Shown: in pieces, positions 44,030-53,837 of the stretch
How the letters are laid out: the number at the start of each line of letters is the position of its first letter
Numbering within the stretch: the first letter of the stretch is position 1
NCBI RefSeq assembly: GCF_030704205.1
Contig: NZ_CP131913.1
Location: 310,001 to 374,000 of the forward strand
Direction of reading: 5' to 3'
Origin: Halomonas alkalicola
GTDB taxonomy: Bacteria; Pseudomonadota; Gammaproteobacteria; Pseudomonadales; Halomonadaceae
Length of the DNA: 64,000 bases
The notes under the pieces: model-generated
What the model was told of the DNA's origin: nothing
The model's input: the letters and a program-made list of their open reading frames with translations, nothing else
The model's database searches: none
Made by a program: the position numbers and the translations under genes

Positions 44030-45031
44030 TCAGTGGTAGCCTTCGCCCACCTTGACCTTGCCGCGAAAGACCCAGTAGGTCCAGGCGGTGTAGGCCAGCA
44101 CGATGGGAATCACGAACAGCACCCCGATCAGCAGGAAGAGCTGGGATTCCGGCGCCGAGGCGGCGTCCCAGATGGTGTAGTTGGGCGGCACGATCACCGG
44201 CCACTTGCTGGCCACCAGGCCCAGGTAGGTGAAGATGAACAGGCCAAGCGTCGCGACGAAGGGCTGCCCCTCCTGGCGGCGATGGACCGCCGCGATCAGC
44301 CAGCCGGCGCAGGCCAGCGCCAGCACCGGGAAGACCCAGATCAGGTGGATATGATCGAACCAGCGCTCGAAGACGCCCGGGTTCACCATCGGGGTCCACA
44401 GGCTGATCATCACGAAGGCGGCGAGCACCGCCAGCAGCAGCACCGGCGTGATGCGGTAGGCCCACGCCTGGACATGCCCCTCGGACTTGAGGATCAGCCA
44501 GGTGGCGCCGAGCAGCGCATAGCCGGCCATCAGGCTGATGCCCGTCAGGATGGTGAAGGGCGTCAGCCAGTCCAGAGCGCCGCCCACGTAGGTGAAGTCC
44601 TCCACGGCGAAGCCCTGGATATAGGCCCCTACCACGGCGCCCTGGGCAAAGGCGGCCACCGCCGAGCCCCAGCAGAAGGCACGGTTCCACCAGTGCCGGT
44701 TGCGCCGCGACTTGAAGCGGAACTCGAAGGCCACGCCCCGGAAGATCAGGCCGGCCAGCATCAGGAAGACCCCGATGTAGAGCGCCGGGAGAAACACCGA
44801 GTAGACCAGCGGAAAGGCGCCGAGCAGGCCGGCACCGCCCAGCACCAGCCAGGTCTCGTTGCCGTCCCAGACCGGGGCCACGGAGTTCATCATCACGTCC
44901 CGGGAGGCCTCGTCCGGAGCGAAGGGGTAGAGAATCCCCAAGCCCAGGTCGAAGCCGTCCATCACCACGTACATGATCACCCCGAAGCCGATGATCAGCG
45001 CCCAGATCAATGAAAGATCAAACATCTCCAT
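44030..45031 (-). CDS. cioB: Cytochrome bd-type (CIO) ubiquinol oxidase subunit II
   Basis: A 333-residue membrane protein with about eight to nine helices. The family start LSLIWALIIGFGVIMYVVMDGFDLGLGIL and the WDGNETWLVLGGAGLLGAFP loop identify CydB/CioB. It forms the oxidase with subunit I and lacks heme ligands of its own. Three bases separate it from cioA on one side and cydD on the other. Together with a short-Q-loop subunit I it is most like the cyanide-insensitive oxidase group. Confidence 0.93.
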   Translation of the reverse strand: MEMFDLSLIWALIIGFGVIMYVVMDGFDLGLGILYPFAPDEASRDVMMNSVAPVWDGNETWLVLGGAGLLGAFPLVYSVFLPALYIGVFLMLAGLIFRGVAFEFRFKSRRNRHWWNRAFCWGSAVAAFAQGAVVGAYIQGFAVEDFTYVGGALDWLTPFTILTGISLMAGYALLGATWLILKSEGHVQAWAYRITPVLLLAVLAAFVMISLWTPMVNPGVFERWFDHIHLIWVFPVLALACAGWLIAAVHRRQEGQPFVATLGLFIFTYLGLVASKWPVIVPPNYTIWDAASAPESQLFLLIGVLFVIPIVLAYTAWTYWVFRGKVKVGEGYH

Positions 45032-45034
45032 GGC

Positions 45035-46453
45035 CTATCTCCTCCAGGTGGGCGAGGCGTCATGCTCGAAGGGGGTATGGGCGGCGGAAAGCGGGCGCTT
45101 GGGGCGGTGCACCTCGCCCTCCACGCTGTCGCGCTCGTCCTCGGGCAGCATGCCCTGGCGCACCACTCGGGTGAGGTAGTAGACCCCGGCCCAGAACACC
45201 ACTGCGTAGACCGCCACGTAGCCCACCAGGGTGAAGAGCGCCATGCCGCCGGTGAGCGACGGCGTGAGCCCCTCGGCATGGCTCAGCATGCCGTAGACCA
45301 GCCAGGGGGCGCGGCCCACCTCGGTGACGATCCAGCCCGCCAGCACCGCGATGAAGGGGGTCACGCTCATCAGCCGCAGCGTCTGCAGGAAGCCGCGGTG
45401 TTCGTAGAGCCGCCCGCCGCGGCGCAGCCAGAGCCCGGCGAGGGCGACGCCGATCATCACAAAGCCCAGGCCCACCATGACACGGAACGCCCAGAAGACG
45501 ATCCACACCGGCGGCTGCTCCTCCGGGGGTACCTCGCTGATGCCGGGCACCACGCCGGCCGGGTCATGCTTGAGGATCACGCTGGCCAGGCTCGGGATGC
45601 CGATCTCGAAGCGGTTGGTCTGGGCCTCCTGGTCGGGAATCGCGAAAAGCAGCAGCGGGACATTGCCGCGGGTCTCCCAGTTGCCCTCCATGGCCGCCAC
45701 CTTGGTGGGCTGGTGCTCCAGGGTATTGAGGCCGTGGAAGTCGCCGACCACCGCCTGAGTGGGGGTCAGCACCAGCAGCAGCCACAGGCACATGGAGAGG
45801 GCCCGGCGGTTGGCCTCCACGTCACGCCGGATCAGCAGGTACCAGGCGCTGACCCCGGCCACCACGAAGGCACCGGTCAGGAAGGAGGCCATCACCATAT
45901 GGGCGAAGCGCCAGCCGAAAGAGGGGTTGAAGATCGCCTCGCTCCAGGAGAGCACCCGGAAGCTGCCGTCGATGAGCTCTACCCCCGCGGGGGTCTGCAT
46001 CCAGCTGTTGGCCGAGAGGATCCAGAACGATGAGATGAAGGTACCGAAGGCGACCATGCAGGCCGCGAAGAGATGCACCCCCTGGGGCACCTTGCCGCGG
46101 CCGAAGAGCAGCACGCCGAGGAAGGCCGCCTCCAGGAAAAAGGCCGTGACCACCTCATAGCTGAGCATGGGCCCGAGGAAGTTGGCCGAGGCGTAGGAGA
46201 AGTTGCTCCAGTTGGTGCCGAACTGGAAGGACATCACGATGCCCGACACCACCCCCATGCCGAAGACCACAGCGAAGACCTTGGTCCAGAAGAGGGCCAG
46301 ACGATCCCAGACGGGGTTCTCGGTCCGATAGAAGAGCCCGTGCAGCAGGGCGATATAGGACGCCAGCCCGATGGTGAAGACCGGGAAGATGGCGTGAAAG
46401 GAGACCACGAAGGCGAATTGCAATCGTGACAACAGCAGGGGATCCAGTTCCAT
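45035..46453 (-). CDS. cioA: Cytochrome bd-type (CIO) ubiquinol oxidase subunit I
   Basis: A 472-residue heme subunit that oxidises ubiquinol and reduces oxygen. Heme ligands are visible as H20 (SFHAIFP) and H185 (WRFAHM), with the methionine in FRVMVGLGF. E100 and E108 in the SYEVVTAFFLE helix belong to the oxygen site. The quinol loop (LNTLEHQPTKVAAMEGNWE onward) is short, and the protein is about 50 residues smaller than E. coli CydA, as in CioA. The ATG at 46453 has GAGG eight bases upstream; a longer start at 46489 is possible. It is first of cioAB-cydDC. Confidence 0.94.
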   Translation of the reverse strand: MELDPLLLSRLQFAFVVSFHAIFPVFTIGLASYIALLHGLFYRTENPVWDRLALFWTKVFAVVFGMGVVSGIVMSFQFGTNWSNFSYASANFLGPMLSYEVVTAFFLEAAFLGVLLFGRGKVPQGVHLFAACMVAFGTFISSFWILSANSWMQTPAGVELIDGSFRVLSWSEAIFNPSFGWRFAHMVMASFLTGAFVVAGVSAWYLLIRRDVEANRRALSMCLWLLLVLTPTQAVVGDFHGLNTLEHQPTKVAAMEGNWETRGNVPLLLFAIPDQEAQTNRFEIGIPSLASVILKHDPAGVVPGISEVPPEEQPPVWIVFWAFRVMVGLGFVMIGVALAGLWLRRGGRLYEHRGFLQTLRLMSVTPFIAVLAGWIVTEVGRAPWLVYGMLSHAEGLTPSLTGGMALFTLVGYVAVYAVVFWAGVYYLTRVVRQGMLPEDERDSVEGEVHRPKRPLSAAHTPFEHDASPTWRR

Positions 46454-46841
46454 GACGCATGCCTCGATACGGGATATTGAGTCGAGCATGTCGCAAGGGA
46501 TGCGGGCGCACCTAACGGTGCTTGTTATGCCTCTGACGCCGTCGCGGCGCCATGACGCACTCCACCTGGACACCAGGTCAATGCCGGCACGCAGACGAAA
46601 ATCGCGCGACCGGAAAGGGAATCGATGACCTTTATTGATGCATTTTCATTGAGTCATCCATACCGACCGCCATAATGCCGAAAAGTTGATCTGGATCAGG
46701 CGTGTCCCATTGTCGCACTGCCTGTCTCGACCTCGGCTCCCTCCCAAGAGACGGATGCAGGAGCCCGTCGCCGGGCCTCGTTCCGGCCTCGGCTTCTGCC
46801 CTCGCTGGGGGCTGCGACCCAGCGGCACGCCCCCGCGGCAA
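46454..46841 (-). promoter_or_regulatory. cioA upstream region with a near-consensus FNR/ANR box
   Basis: This 388-base gap contains no convincing gene. It carries TTGATCTGGATCAG at 46686-46699, which matches the FNR/ANR consensus TTGAT-N4-ATCAA except for the last base. An AT-richer stretch at about 46625-46660, TTGATGCATTTTCATTGAGTC, could hold the promoter. The box lies 233 bases before the cioA ATG, so a long leader is implied if it controls that gene. ANR control of cioAB is known in Pseudomonas. Confidence 0.65.
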
Positions 46842-47822
46842 CTAGCCTGTGCCGCCCAGTACCAGACGCACCAGCCAGGCCGTATAGGTGAGGTACATGG
46901 CCAGCAGCACCCCGCCTTCCAGGCGGATGATGCGCCCCGCCCGGCCGCGCCAGCCAAGGGCGAAGACCGCCATCAGCACGGTCATGGCCGCCATCAGGCT
47001 CCAGTCGCGCAGCAGCACCTCGGCACCGACCTGGATGGGGTGGATCACCGCGGCGAGCCCCACCACTCCCAGGGTATTGAACAGGTTCGAGCCCACCACG
47101 TTGCCGAGCACCAGGTCGTGCTCGCGACGCCGCAGGGCGCTGATGGAAGAGGCGAGCTCGGGCAGTGAGGTGCCCACCGCCACCACGGTCAGGCCGATGA
47201 TCAGGTCGCTGACGCCGAGGCCCTGAGCGATGGCCACCGCCCCCCACACCAGAATGCGCGAGCTGACCACCAGCAGCACCAGGCCGATGCCGGTCCAGGC
47301 CAGGGCGGCGCCCAGCGACATCGGGTGCTCCGCCAGGCTCTCCTCGGTATCGGCGCCCAGGGCGTCGGCGCCTTCGCGGCGGGCACGGAAGATGCTCACG
47401 CCGATGAAGAGCGCCAGCAGCGCCAGCAGCAGCGCCCCCTCCAGCCGCCCCACCACGCCGCCCCACATCAGCAGCGCCGAGAGCAGGGTCGCCGCCCCCA
47501 GGATGGGCATCTCGCGGCGCACCACCCTGGAGTGCACCGCCAGGGGCGAGATCAGCGCCACCAGGCCGAGGATCAGGCCGATATTGGCGATGTTGGAACC
47601 GTAGGCGTTGCCCAGCGCCAGGCCGGGATTGCCCTGCCCCGCCGCCAGCGCCGAGACCACGAGCTCCGGCGCCGAGGTGCCGAAGCCGATCACCAGCATG
47701 CCGATCAGCAGCGGCGAGACACCGAAACGGGCGGAGGATGCCGCCGCTCCGTCGACGAAGCGCTCGGCGCTCCACACCAGCAGGACCAGGCCTGCCACCA
47801 CCGCTACTGCAGGAAGGATCAT
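46842..47822 (-). CDS. Calcium/sodium antiporter (YrbG/CaxA family)
   Basis: A 326-residue CaCA-family exchanger with ten hydrophobic helices in two inverted halves. Each half has its alpha repeat: GFGTSAPELVVSALAAGQGN followed by GNAYGSNIANIGLILG in the first, and AVGTSLPELASSISALRR followed by GNVVGSNLFNTLGVVG in the second. These bind the exchanged ions. It would extrude Ca2+ in exchange for Na+ or H+. It is monocistronic and starts at 47822. Confidence 0.93.
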   Translation of the reverse strand: MILPAVAVVAGLVLLVWSAERFVDGAAASSARFGVSPLLIGMLVIGFGTSAPELVVSALAAGQGNPGLALGNAYGSNIANIGLILGLVALISPLAVHSRVVRREMPILGAATLLSALLMWGGVVGRLEGALLLALLALFIGVSIFRARREGADALGADTEESLAEHPMSLGAALAWTGIGLVLLVVSSRILVWGAVAIAQGLGVSDLIIGLTVVAVGTSLPELASSISALRRREHDLVLGNVVGSNLFNTLGVVGLAAVIHPIQVGAEVLLRDWSLMAAMTVLMAVFALGWRGRAGRIIRLEGGVLLAMYLTYTAWLVRLVLGGTG

Positions 47823-48020
47823 CGTGTTGCCTCAGCCACATTCAGGAGTGCATGTTTCTCTATGGTACGCATTGCGTCAACGTGTCACACTTTTGTCCGA
47901 GACCCATCGCCCAGGGCCGAGAGTGTAGGCCCCCTACCGCCCCGGGTGAAGCCCGGCACCGTGCCGTCAGCAGGAGTGACCACGCCCTTGGCCCAGCGCC
48001 CCCTTCGCCTTCTGGATCGC

Positions 48021-49394
48021 ATGCCCTCGTTGCCCACCGAGGCCCCGAGGGTCGATCGCACGCCGCCCGAATCCCGGGCGCGGCGACGCCTGCGCGCCTG
48101 CCAGGAGTGCGACTGGGTGGTCGCCCTCCCCCCGCTGCGCGGCGGCGAACAGGCCGACTGCCCGCGCTGCGGGCACACGCTGGTCAAGCGCCACCTGCGG
48201 CCAGCCCAGCGCAGCATGGCGCTGGCGCTATCGGCCCTGCTGGCGCTGGCCATGGCGCTCTCCTTTCCCTTCATCAGCTTCAGCGTGGGCGGCGTGGGCA
48301 ACCGCATCGAGCTCTCCCAGACCGCCACCACCCTGATCGGCTTTCATCAACCGGTGGTGGCCGGCGCAGTGATCCTCACCATCATCGTGCTGCCGGCGGT
48401 CTACCTGCTGGGAGTGATCTGGCTGCAGCTCGGCCTGCTGCGCGATGACCCGCTGCCCGCCAGCCGCGCCATCGCCCGCTCCCTGGCCCAGCTCAACCCC
48501 TGGATGATGGCCGATGTCTTCATCATTGGCGCCCTGGTCAGCCTGATCAAGGTCGCCGGCATGGCCCAGATCGAGCTGGGGGTCTCCTTCTGGGCCTTCT
48601 GCGCCTTTGCCCTGCTGCTGCTCTTCACCACCCAGTCCATCGATGCCGACTGGATGTGGTTCTCCCTGGCCGGCGAGCCCCGGGCTCCGGAGGGCACCCG
48701 CACTGGCGAGACCGCCGCCCCCCAGAGACTGGCCGGCTGCGGCACCTGCGGCCTGATCGGTCGCCTGGATGAACGAGGGCGCGGGCGCTGCCGACGCTGC
48801 GGCGACCGTCTGCGCGCCCGACTGCCCCACAGCCTGCAGCGCACCTGGGCCCTGCTCGCCGCCGCCACGGTGATGTACATTCCCGCCAACGTCTACCCGA
48901 TCATGACCACCACCAGCCTCGGCCACACGAGCCCCTCGACCATCATCGGCGGCGTGGTGGAGCTGGTCCAGTTAGGCTCCTGGCCGGTGGCCGCGGTGAT
49001 CTTCATCGCCAGCGTCATCGTGCCGGTGGGCAAGCTGGTGGCGCTGGCCTGGCTCTGCCTGGTGGTGAGCCGCAGCAGCGAGCTCAATGCCGCCGTGCGT
49101 ACCCGGCTCTACCGGCTCACCGAATTCATCGGCCGCTGGTCGATGATCGACATCTTCGTGGTGGCGATCCTGGTGGCGCTGATCCGTGCCGGCTCGCTGA
49201 TGTCGATCACCCCTGGGCCCGCCGCCCTGGCCTTCGGCGCCGTGGTGGTGATCACCATGCTGGCGGCCATGACCTTCGACCCGCGGCTGCTCTGGGATGC
49301 CCCGCTGCCCCGCGATGACCGCCGACGAACCCCAGAGGGCACGCACCCGGCGCCCCACGTCACCCGCCAGGATTCACAAGGAAATACCGGATGA
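48021..49394 (+). CDS. pqiA: PqiA-family inner-membrane protein
   Basis: A 457-residue protein with two tandem PqiA units. Each begins with a zinc-ribbon-like pair of CxxC motifs (CQECDW...CPRCGH near 27-50 and CGTCGL...CRRCGD near 240-265) and continues with about four membrane helices. PqiA is the inner-membrane part of the PqiABC lipid-trafficking system across the envelope. The ATG at 48021 begins the conserved protein; a GTG at 47976 is also in frame. Its stop overlaps the pqiB ATG. Confidence 0.92.
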   Translation: MPSLPTEAPRVDRTPPESRARRRLRACQECDWVVALPPLRGGEQADCPRCGHTLVKRHLRPAQRSMALALSALLALAMALSFPFISFSVGGVGNRIELSQTATTLIGFHQPVVAGAVILTIIVLPAVYLLGVIWLQLGLLRDDPLPASRAIARSLAQLNPWMMADVFIIGALVSLIKVAGMAQIELGVSFWAFCAFALLLLFTTQSIDADWMWFSLAGEPRAPEGTRTGETAAPQRLAGCGTCGLIGRLDERGRGRCRRCGDRLRARLPHSLQRTWALLAAATVMYIPANVYPIMTTTSLGHTSPSTIIGGVVELVQLGSWPVAAVIFIASVIVPVGKLVALAWLCLVVSRSSELNAAVRTRLYRLTEFIGRWSMIDIFVVAILVALIRAGSLMSITPGPAALAFGAVVVITMLAAMTFDPRLLWDAPLPRDDRRRTPEGTHPAPHVTRQDSQGNTG

Positions 49395-51064
49395 GCGATA
49401 CCCCCCGCGGCGAGGCCGCGCCCGACCAGGACCTGCACCGGGCCAAGCCCTCTCCCCAGGCCCGCTTCTCGCCGATCTGGATCGTGCCCATCGTGGCCAT
49501 CCTGATCGGCCTGTGGCTGGTCTATGACAACTACCGCAGCCGCGGCCCCCAGGTGACCCTGGTGATGGCCAACGCCGAGGGGATCGAGGCCGGCAGCACC
49601 CTCATCAAGACCCGCAACGTCCAGGTGGGCCGCGTGGAGCGGGTGCAGCTCTCCGAGGACCTGTCGACGGCGGTGATCACCGCCCGCATGAGCCCCGACA
49701 CCGACGCCATGCTGGTCGAGGACAGCCGCTTCTGGGTGGTCAAGCCCCGCGTGGGCCGCGAGGGGATCAGCGGGCTGGGCACGGTGCTCTCCGGCGCCTT
49801 CATCCAGCTCGAGCCGGGCGGCAGTGAAGTCGCCTCCCGGGAGTTCCAGGTCAGCGACCAGCCGCCGGTGGCCCCGGCGGGGGCGGCTGGCCTGCGCATC
49901 AACCTGGTCAGCCAGCTCGGCAACTCGCTTCGGGTCGGTGACCCGGTCACCTACCAGGGCTATACCGTGGGCCGCGTCGAGGACGCCCTCTTCGATGCCC
50001 AGACCCGGCGCATGCAGCACCGCATCTTCATCGAGGCGCCCTACGACACCCTGGTCACCGACAGCACCCGCTTCTGGTCGGCCAGCGGCATCGACCTGCG
50101 CCTCGACTCCGAGGGCTTTCGGGTCAACGTGGAGTCCTTCGAGGCGCTGCTGGGGGGCGGCGTCACCTTCGGGGTGCCGGAGGACCTGCCGCTGGGCGGC
50201 CCGGTGGAGCCCGACGTCACCTTCAACCTCTATCCCGACGAGGACAGCGCCCGCCAGGGCACCTTCAACCGCTACCTGGAGTACGTGCTGCTGGTGGACG
50301 ACTCGGTGCGCGGCCTCTCCCGAGGGGCGCCGGTGGAGTTCCGCGGCGTGCGCATCGGCACCGTGGCGGCGGTCCCCTGGAACTTCAACGCCCCCCAGCC
50401 CGAGGGCCGCACCGGCTTCTCCATCCCGGTGCTGATCCGCATCGAGCCGCAGCGACTGGGCATCGAGAACCAGGACGTCGTGCTCTCCGAATGGCGCGAG
50501 CGCTTCGACCGCCTGTTCGGCGTGGGGCTGCGCGCCAGCCTGAAGAGCGGCAACCTGCTCACCGGGGCGCTGTTCGTCGACCTCAACTTCAACAGCGACC
50601 TGGCCGGCCAGCACGTGGCCGAGACCTTCGCCGACAAGACGGTCTTCCCCACGGTCGCCGGCGGCTTTGCGCTGATCGAGGCTCAGGTGACCGAGCTGCT
50701 GGCCAAGCTCAATGACCTGGAGGTGGAGCCGCTGCTGGCCGGCCTCGATCGCAACCTGGCCGCCTCCGAGGCGATGCTGGGTGAGGTGCGCGAGCTCTCC
50801 GCCTCGCTCAACGCCCTGCTGGCGGACCCGGGCACCCGGGAGGTGCCGGCCAACCTCAACGCCACCCTGGTGGAGCTGCGCGAGACCCTGCAGGGGGTTT
50901 CGCCCGGCTCCAGCGCCTACCAGGAGCTGACCGGCGCCGTGGAGCGCCTTGAGCGGCTGATGCGGGACCTCCAGCCGGTGGCACGCACCCTCTCCGACAA
51001 CCCCCGCGCCCTGCTCTTCGACAGCCTGGAGACCGAGGACCCCATGCCCCGGGCCCCGCGGTGA
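49391..51064 (+). CDS. pqiB: PqiB, MCE-domain tunnel protein
   Basis: A 557-residue protein. One N-terminal membrane helix (FSPIWIVPIVAILIGLWLVY, about residues 21-40) is followed by three MCE/MlaD domains (near 45-140, 160-220 and 290-400) and a long helical C-terminus that in E. coli PqiB forms the needle crossing the periplasm. Length is close to E. coli PqiB (546). It is coupled to pqiA by ATGA and followed by pqiC. Confidence 0.94.
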   Translation: MSDTPRGEAAPDQDLHRAKPSPQARFSPIWIVPIVAILIGLWLVYDNYRSRGPQVTLVMANAEGIEAGSTLIKTRNVQVGRVERVQLSEDLSTAVITARMSPDTDAMLVEDSRFWVVKPRVGREGISGLGTVLSGAFIQLEPGGSEVASREFQVSDQPPVAPAGAAGLRINLVSQLGNSLRVGDPVTYQGYTVGRVEDALFDAQTRRMQHRIFIEAPYDTLVTDSTRFWSASGIDLRLDSEGFRVNVESFEALLGGGVTFGVPEDLPLGGPVEPDVTFNLYPDEDSARQGTFNRYLEYVLLVDDSVRGLSRGAPVEFRGVRIGTVAAVPWNFNAPQPEGRTGFSIPVLIRIEPQRLGIENQDVVLSEWRERFDRLFGVGLRASLKSGNLLTGALFVDLNFNSDLAGQHVAETFADKTVFPTVAGGFALIEAQVTELLAKLNDLEVEPLLAGLDRNLAASEAMLGEVRELSASLNALLADPGTREVPANLNATLVELRETLQGVSPGSSAYQELTGAVERLERLMRDLQPVARTLSDNPRALLFDSLETEDPMPRAPR

Positions 51065-51125
51065 GTACGATGGCGACTGACGGCGACTGTCGGCACAAGA
51101 CGCCCCTCGACAAGGAGACGAGACG

Positions 51126-51716
51126 ATGACGAGGCGATGGATGCTGGCCGCCCTGGCGGCCCTTACGGTGACGGCGGGGCTCGCCGGCTGCGCCAGCTCG
51201 AGCCCCCAACCTGCGCGCTATACCCTGCCCGAGGCGGCAGGCTCGGCGGCCGGCGCCGAGGCGACTCACCTGCTGCTGCTGCGCCCGCCGCGTCTGGCCC
51301 ACTATCTGGACGTGGACGGCCTGGTGATGCAGGTGGATGACATTACCCTGGTGGAGGCCCGCGGCCATCAGTGGGCCGAGGCCCTGGGCCGCCAGCTCGA
51401 GCGCGGCCTGCGCCTGCGCCTGGCCGCCCGGCTGCCCGATACCCGGGTGATGCTGGACGAGGCCGGCGTGCGCGAACCCGGCGCCCTCAGCCTGCGCCTG
51501 GAGCTCGACCGCTTCCAGGGTCGCCACGACGGCCTGGCCGTGATCGGCGGCCAGTGGCAGCTGCGCGACGCCGAGGGGCGCCTGCTGGCCATGGCGCCCC
51601 TGCAGGTGGAGACCGAGCTCGACGACGACGGCTACCCGGCACTGGTGCGCGCCCTGGGCCGCGGCTGGGACAGCGCGGCCGACCAGCTCGCCGAGGCGGT
51701 GCGCCGCGCGCGCTGA
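51126..51716 (+). CDS. pqiC: PqiC outer-membrane lipoprotein
   Basis: A 196-residue lipoprotein with lipobox LAGC (cysteine at residue 22). It belongs to the ABC-type transport auxiliary family (DUF330), recognised by RYTLPE after the anchor and by RPPRLAHYLDVDGLVMQ. It would dock the PqiB needle at the outer membrane. It lies 61 bases after pqiB with GGAGACGAG upstream of its ATG, completing the operon. Confidence 0.92.
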   Translation: MTRRWMLAALAALTVTAGLAGCASSSPQPARYTLPEAAGSAAGAEATHLLLLRPPRLAHYLDVDGLVMQVDDITLVEARGHQWAEALGRQLERGLRLRLAARLPDTRVMLDEAGVREPGALSLRLELDRFQGRHDGLAVIGGQWQLRDAEGRLLAMAPLQVETELDDDGYPALVRALGRGWDSAADQLAEAVRRAR

Positions 51717-51798
51717 GCGCCGCAGGCAGAGCGCCCGGCGCTGGGCTATGGTCATCTGAGGCCCCCAGGGACATCTTTTCACCGACAGGGATGACACC

Positions 51799-52317
51799 AT
51801 GCACGACGACCTGACCCGGGAGCTCGCCGAACGCGAGTTCCGCCATGCCATCGCCCTCGAGCTGCGCGAGATAGCCCGGCGCGCCCGCCGCGCCCTGCTG
51901 ATCGCCCTGGCCAGCGACACCCACGGCCAGGAGGCCCTGGCGGAGCTCGGGGTCGCCGACCGGGCGCTGGCCGAGCTCGACGCCCTGGCCGCACAGCATG
52001 ACTTCGTGGCGCTGCCGATGCTTGCCGACGTGCGCCGCGGGGTCGACCGCCTGGCCTGCCAGCTCTACCAGGACGGCGCCTGCGACGGCCTCGACGAGGA
52101 CGCCCACGAGGCCTTCCTCAACCGCCATGCCCGCGGGCTGACCGCCCTGGACGGCATCGGCCCGGTCACGGCCCGGCGCCTGTTCGCCCACGGCATCAGC
52201 GACCTCGACCAGCTGCGCGTGCTCGGCGCCGAGGGTCTCGACGAGATCACCGGCCTCAACGCCGCCACCCTGGCCCGCATCCGCACAAGCCTCGCCGCAG
52301 ACGCGGACGGGAAGTAG
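51799..52317 (+). CDS. Helix-hairpin-helix protein of unknown function
   Basis: A 172-residue soluble, acidic, helical protein. The C-terminal 45 residues form a helix-hairpin-helix unit, [23 protein letters not shown] followed by [15 protein letters not shown], the type of module that contacts DNA backbone. The N-terminal 115 residues are a helical domain I do not recognise. It stands alone between pqiC and rhlE. Its ATG lies about ten bases after an AGGGATG-like stretch, a weak ribosome-binding site. Confidence 0.7.
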   Translation: MHDDLTRELAEREFRHAIALELREIARRARRALLIALASDTHGQEALAELGVADRALAELDALAAQHDFVALPMLADVRRGVDRLACQLYQDGACDGLDEDAHEAFLNRHARGLTALDGIGPVTARRLFAHGISDLDQLRVLGAEGLDEITGLNAATLARIRTSLAADADGK

Positions 52318-52337
52318 CTGCGCCGGCCGCCTCGATC

Positions 52338-52438
52338 TGGCATAATGTTGCCACGCGGCAACCATCGAGTCCCTCCTGCCGCGCCTACCCGAATTTCTCA
52401 CGCCCCGGCCCGGGACTGGCCACGCGACGTTGCGTGGC
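52338..52438 (+). promoter_or_regulatory. rhlE promoter and structured 5' leader
   Basis: TGGCATAAT (52338-52346) is an extended -10 box. It is followed by the inverted repeat GTTGCC-ACGC-GGCAAC (52347-52362) at the likely transcription start. A second hairpin, GCCACGC and GCGTGGC (52419-52438), lies just before the coding region. Together they give a leader of roughly 115 bases. Long structured leaders are common on DEAD-box helicase mRNAs; control by folding is an inference. Confidence 0.45.
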
Positions 52439-52466
52439 ACGGCCGAGGCGTTTCTGCGGAGACCGC

Positions 52467-53765
52467 ATGACCTTTTCCGACCTCGGCCTGCGTGCCGAAC
52501 TGCTGCGTGCCGTAGAGGCACAGGGCTACACCGTTCCGACCCCGATCCAGCGCCAGGCGATTCCTGCCGTGCTCGAGGGCGGCGACCTGCTGGCCAGCGC
52601 CCAGACCGGTACCGGCAAGACCGCCGGCTTCACCCTGCCGATGCTCCAGCGCCTGGCCGGTGGCCCGCGCCCCGGCCGCCGCGAGGTGCGCGCCCTGGTG
52701 CTCACCCCGACCCGCGAGCTGGCCGCCCAGGTGGGCGAGAGCGTGGCCGACTACGGCCGCCACCTGACCCTCAAGAGCCACGTGATCTTCGGCGGCGTGG
52801 GCCAGCAGCCCCAGGTGGATGCCATCCGCCCCGGCCTCGACGTCCTTGTCGCCACTCCGGGTCGCCTGCTCGACCTGCAGCAGCAGAAGCACGTGGACCT
52901 CTCCAAGGTGGAGATCCTGGTGCTCGACGAAGCCGACCGCATGCTCGACATGGGCTTCATCCACGACATCAAGAAGATCCTCCGGGTACTGCCCCCGAAG
53001 CGCCAGAACCTGCTCTTCTCGGCCACCTTCTCCGATGACATCCAGGCGCTGGCCAACAAGCTGCTGGACCGTCCGGCGATGATCGAGGTGGCGCGTCGCA
53101 ACACCACCGCCGAGACCGTCGACCAGGCGATCTATCGCGTGGACCGCGAGAAGAAGCGCGAGCTGCTGGCCCACCTGATCAGCCAGCACAACTGGCACCA
53201 GGTGCTGGTCTTCACCCGCACCAAGCACGGTGCCAACCGCCTGGCCGAGCAGCTCTCCAAGCAGGAGATCCCGGCCATGGCGATCCATGGCAACAAGAGC
53301 CAGTCGGCGCGCACCAAGGCGCTCTCCGCCTTCAAGAGCGGCGACCTGCAGGTGCTGGTGGCCACCGATATCGCCGCCCGCGGCCTCGACATCAGCGAGC
53401 TGCCCCACGTGGTCAACTTCGAGCTGCCCAACGTGGCCGAGGACTATGTGCACCGCATCGGCCGCACCGGGCGCGCCGGCAGCGAGGGCCAGGCGGTCTC
53501 GCTGGTCTGCGTCGATGAGCACGGCCTGCTCAAGGGCATCGAGCGCCTAATCAAGCGCGATCTCGAGAAGCGCATCGAGCCCGGCTTCGAGCCCGACCCC
53601 AACGCCAAGCCCGAGCCGATCGAGAACGGTCGCAATCGTGGCGGCGGCGGTCGCGGCCAGGGCCGCGGCAACGGCCAGGGCCAGCGCGGCCGCGACGAGC
53701 AGTCCCAGGCGCCGCGCCGGCGTCGCGGTGGTGGCGGCGGTGGCGGAGGTCGCCGGCAGGCGTGA
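52467..53765 (+). CDS. rhlE: DEAD-box RNA helicase RhlE
   Basis: A 432-residue DEAD-box helicase: MTFSDLGL start, Q motif [10 protein letters not shown], motif I AQTGTGKT (45-52), [12 protein letters not shown] in [19 protein letters not shown] and HRIGRTGR. The C-terminal 45 residues are a basic, glycine-arginine-rich RNA-binding tail. RhlE remodels ribosome precursors and helps degrade mRNA. The ATG at 52467 begins the conserved protein. Confidence 0.95.
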   Translation: MTFSDLGLRAELLRAVEAQGYTVPTPIQRQAIPAVLEGGDLLASAQTGTGKTAGFTLPMLQRLAGGPRPGRREVRALVLTPTRELAAQVGESVADYGRHLTLKSHVIFGGVGQQPQVDAIRPGLDVLVATPGRLLDLQQQKHVDLSKVEILVLDEADRMLDMGFIHDIKKILRVLPPKRQNLLFSATFSDDIQALANKLLDRPAMIEVARRNTTAETVDQAIYRVDREKKRELLAHLISQHNWHQVLVFTRTKHGANRLAEQLSKQEIPAMAIHGNKSQSARTKALSAFKSGDLQVLVATDIAARGLDISELPHVVNFELPNVAEDYVHRIGRTGRAGSEGQAVSLVCVDEHGLLKGIERLIKRDLEKRIEPGFEPDPNAKPEPIENGRNRGGGGRGQGRGNGQGQRGRDEQSQAPRRRRGGGGGGGGRRQA

Positions 53766-53837
53766 GACCGCCGCAAGGCGGTCGTGTCGTTTCCGGCTTC
53801 TGCGAAGGCCCCGTCCACGAGCCTCTTTGCCGACGCC

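Noticed and set aside
46632-46841. 69-residue minus-strand frame in the cioA upstream region
   Set aside because: It overlaps the FNR/ANR box, has no ribosome-binding site and shows no family resemblance.
47325-48020. N-terminal extension of the pqiA frame through the antiporter gene
   Set aside because: The extension reads antisense to a conserved exchanger and has low-complexity composition. Homology to PqiA begins only after the ATG at 48021.
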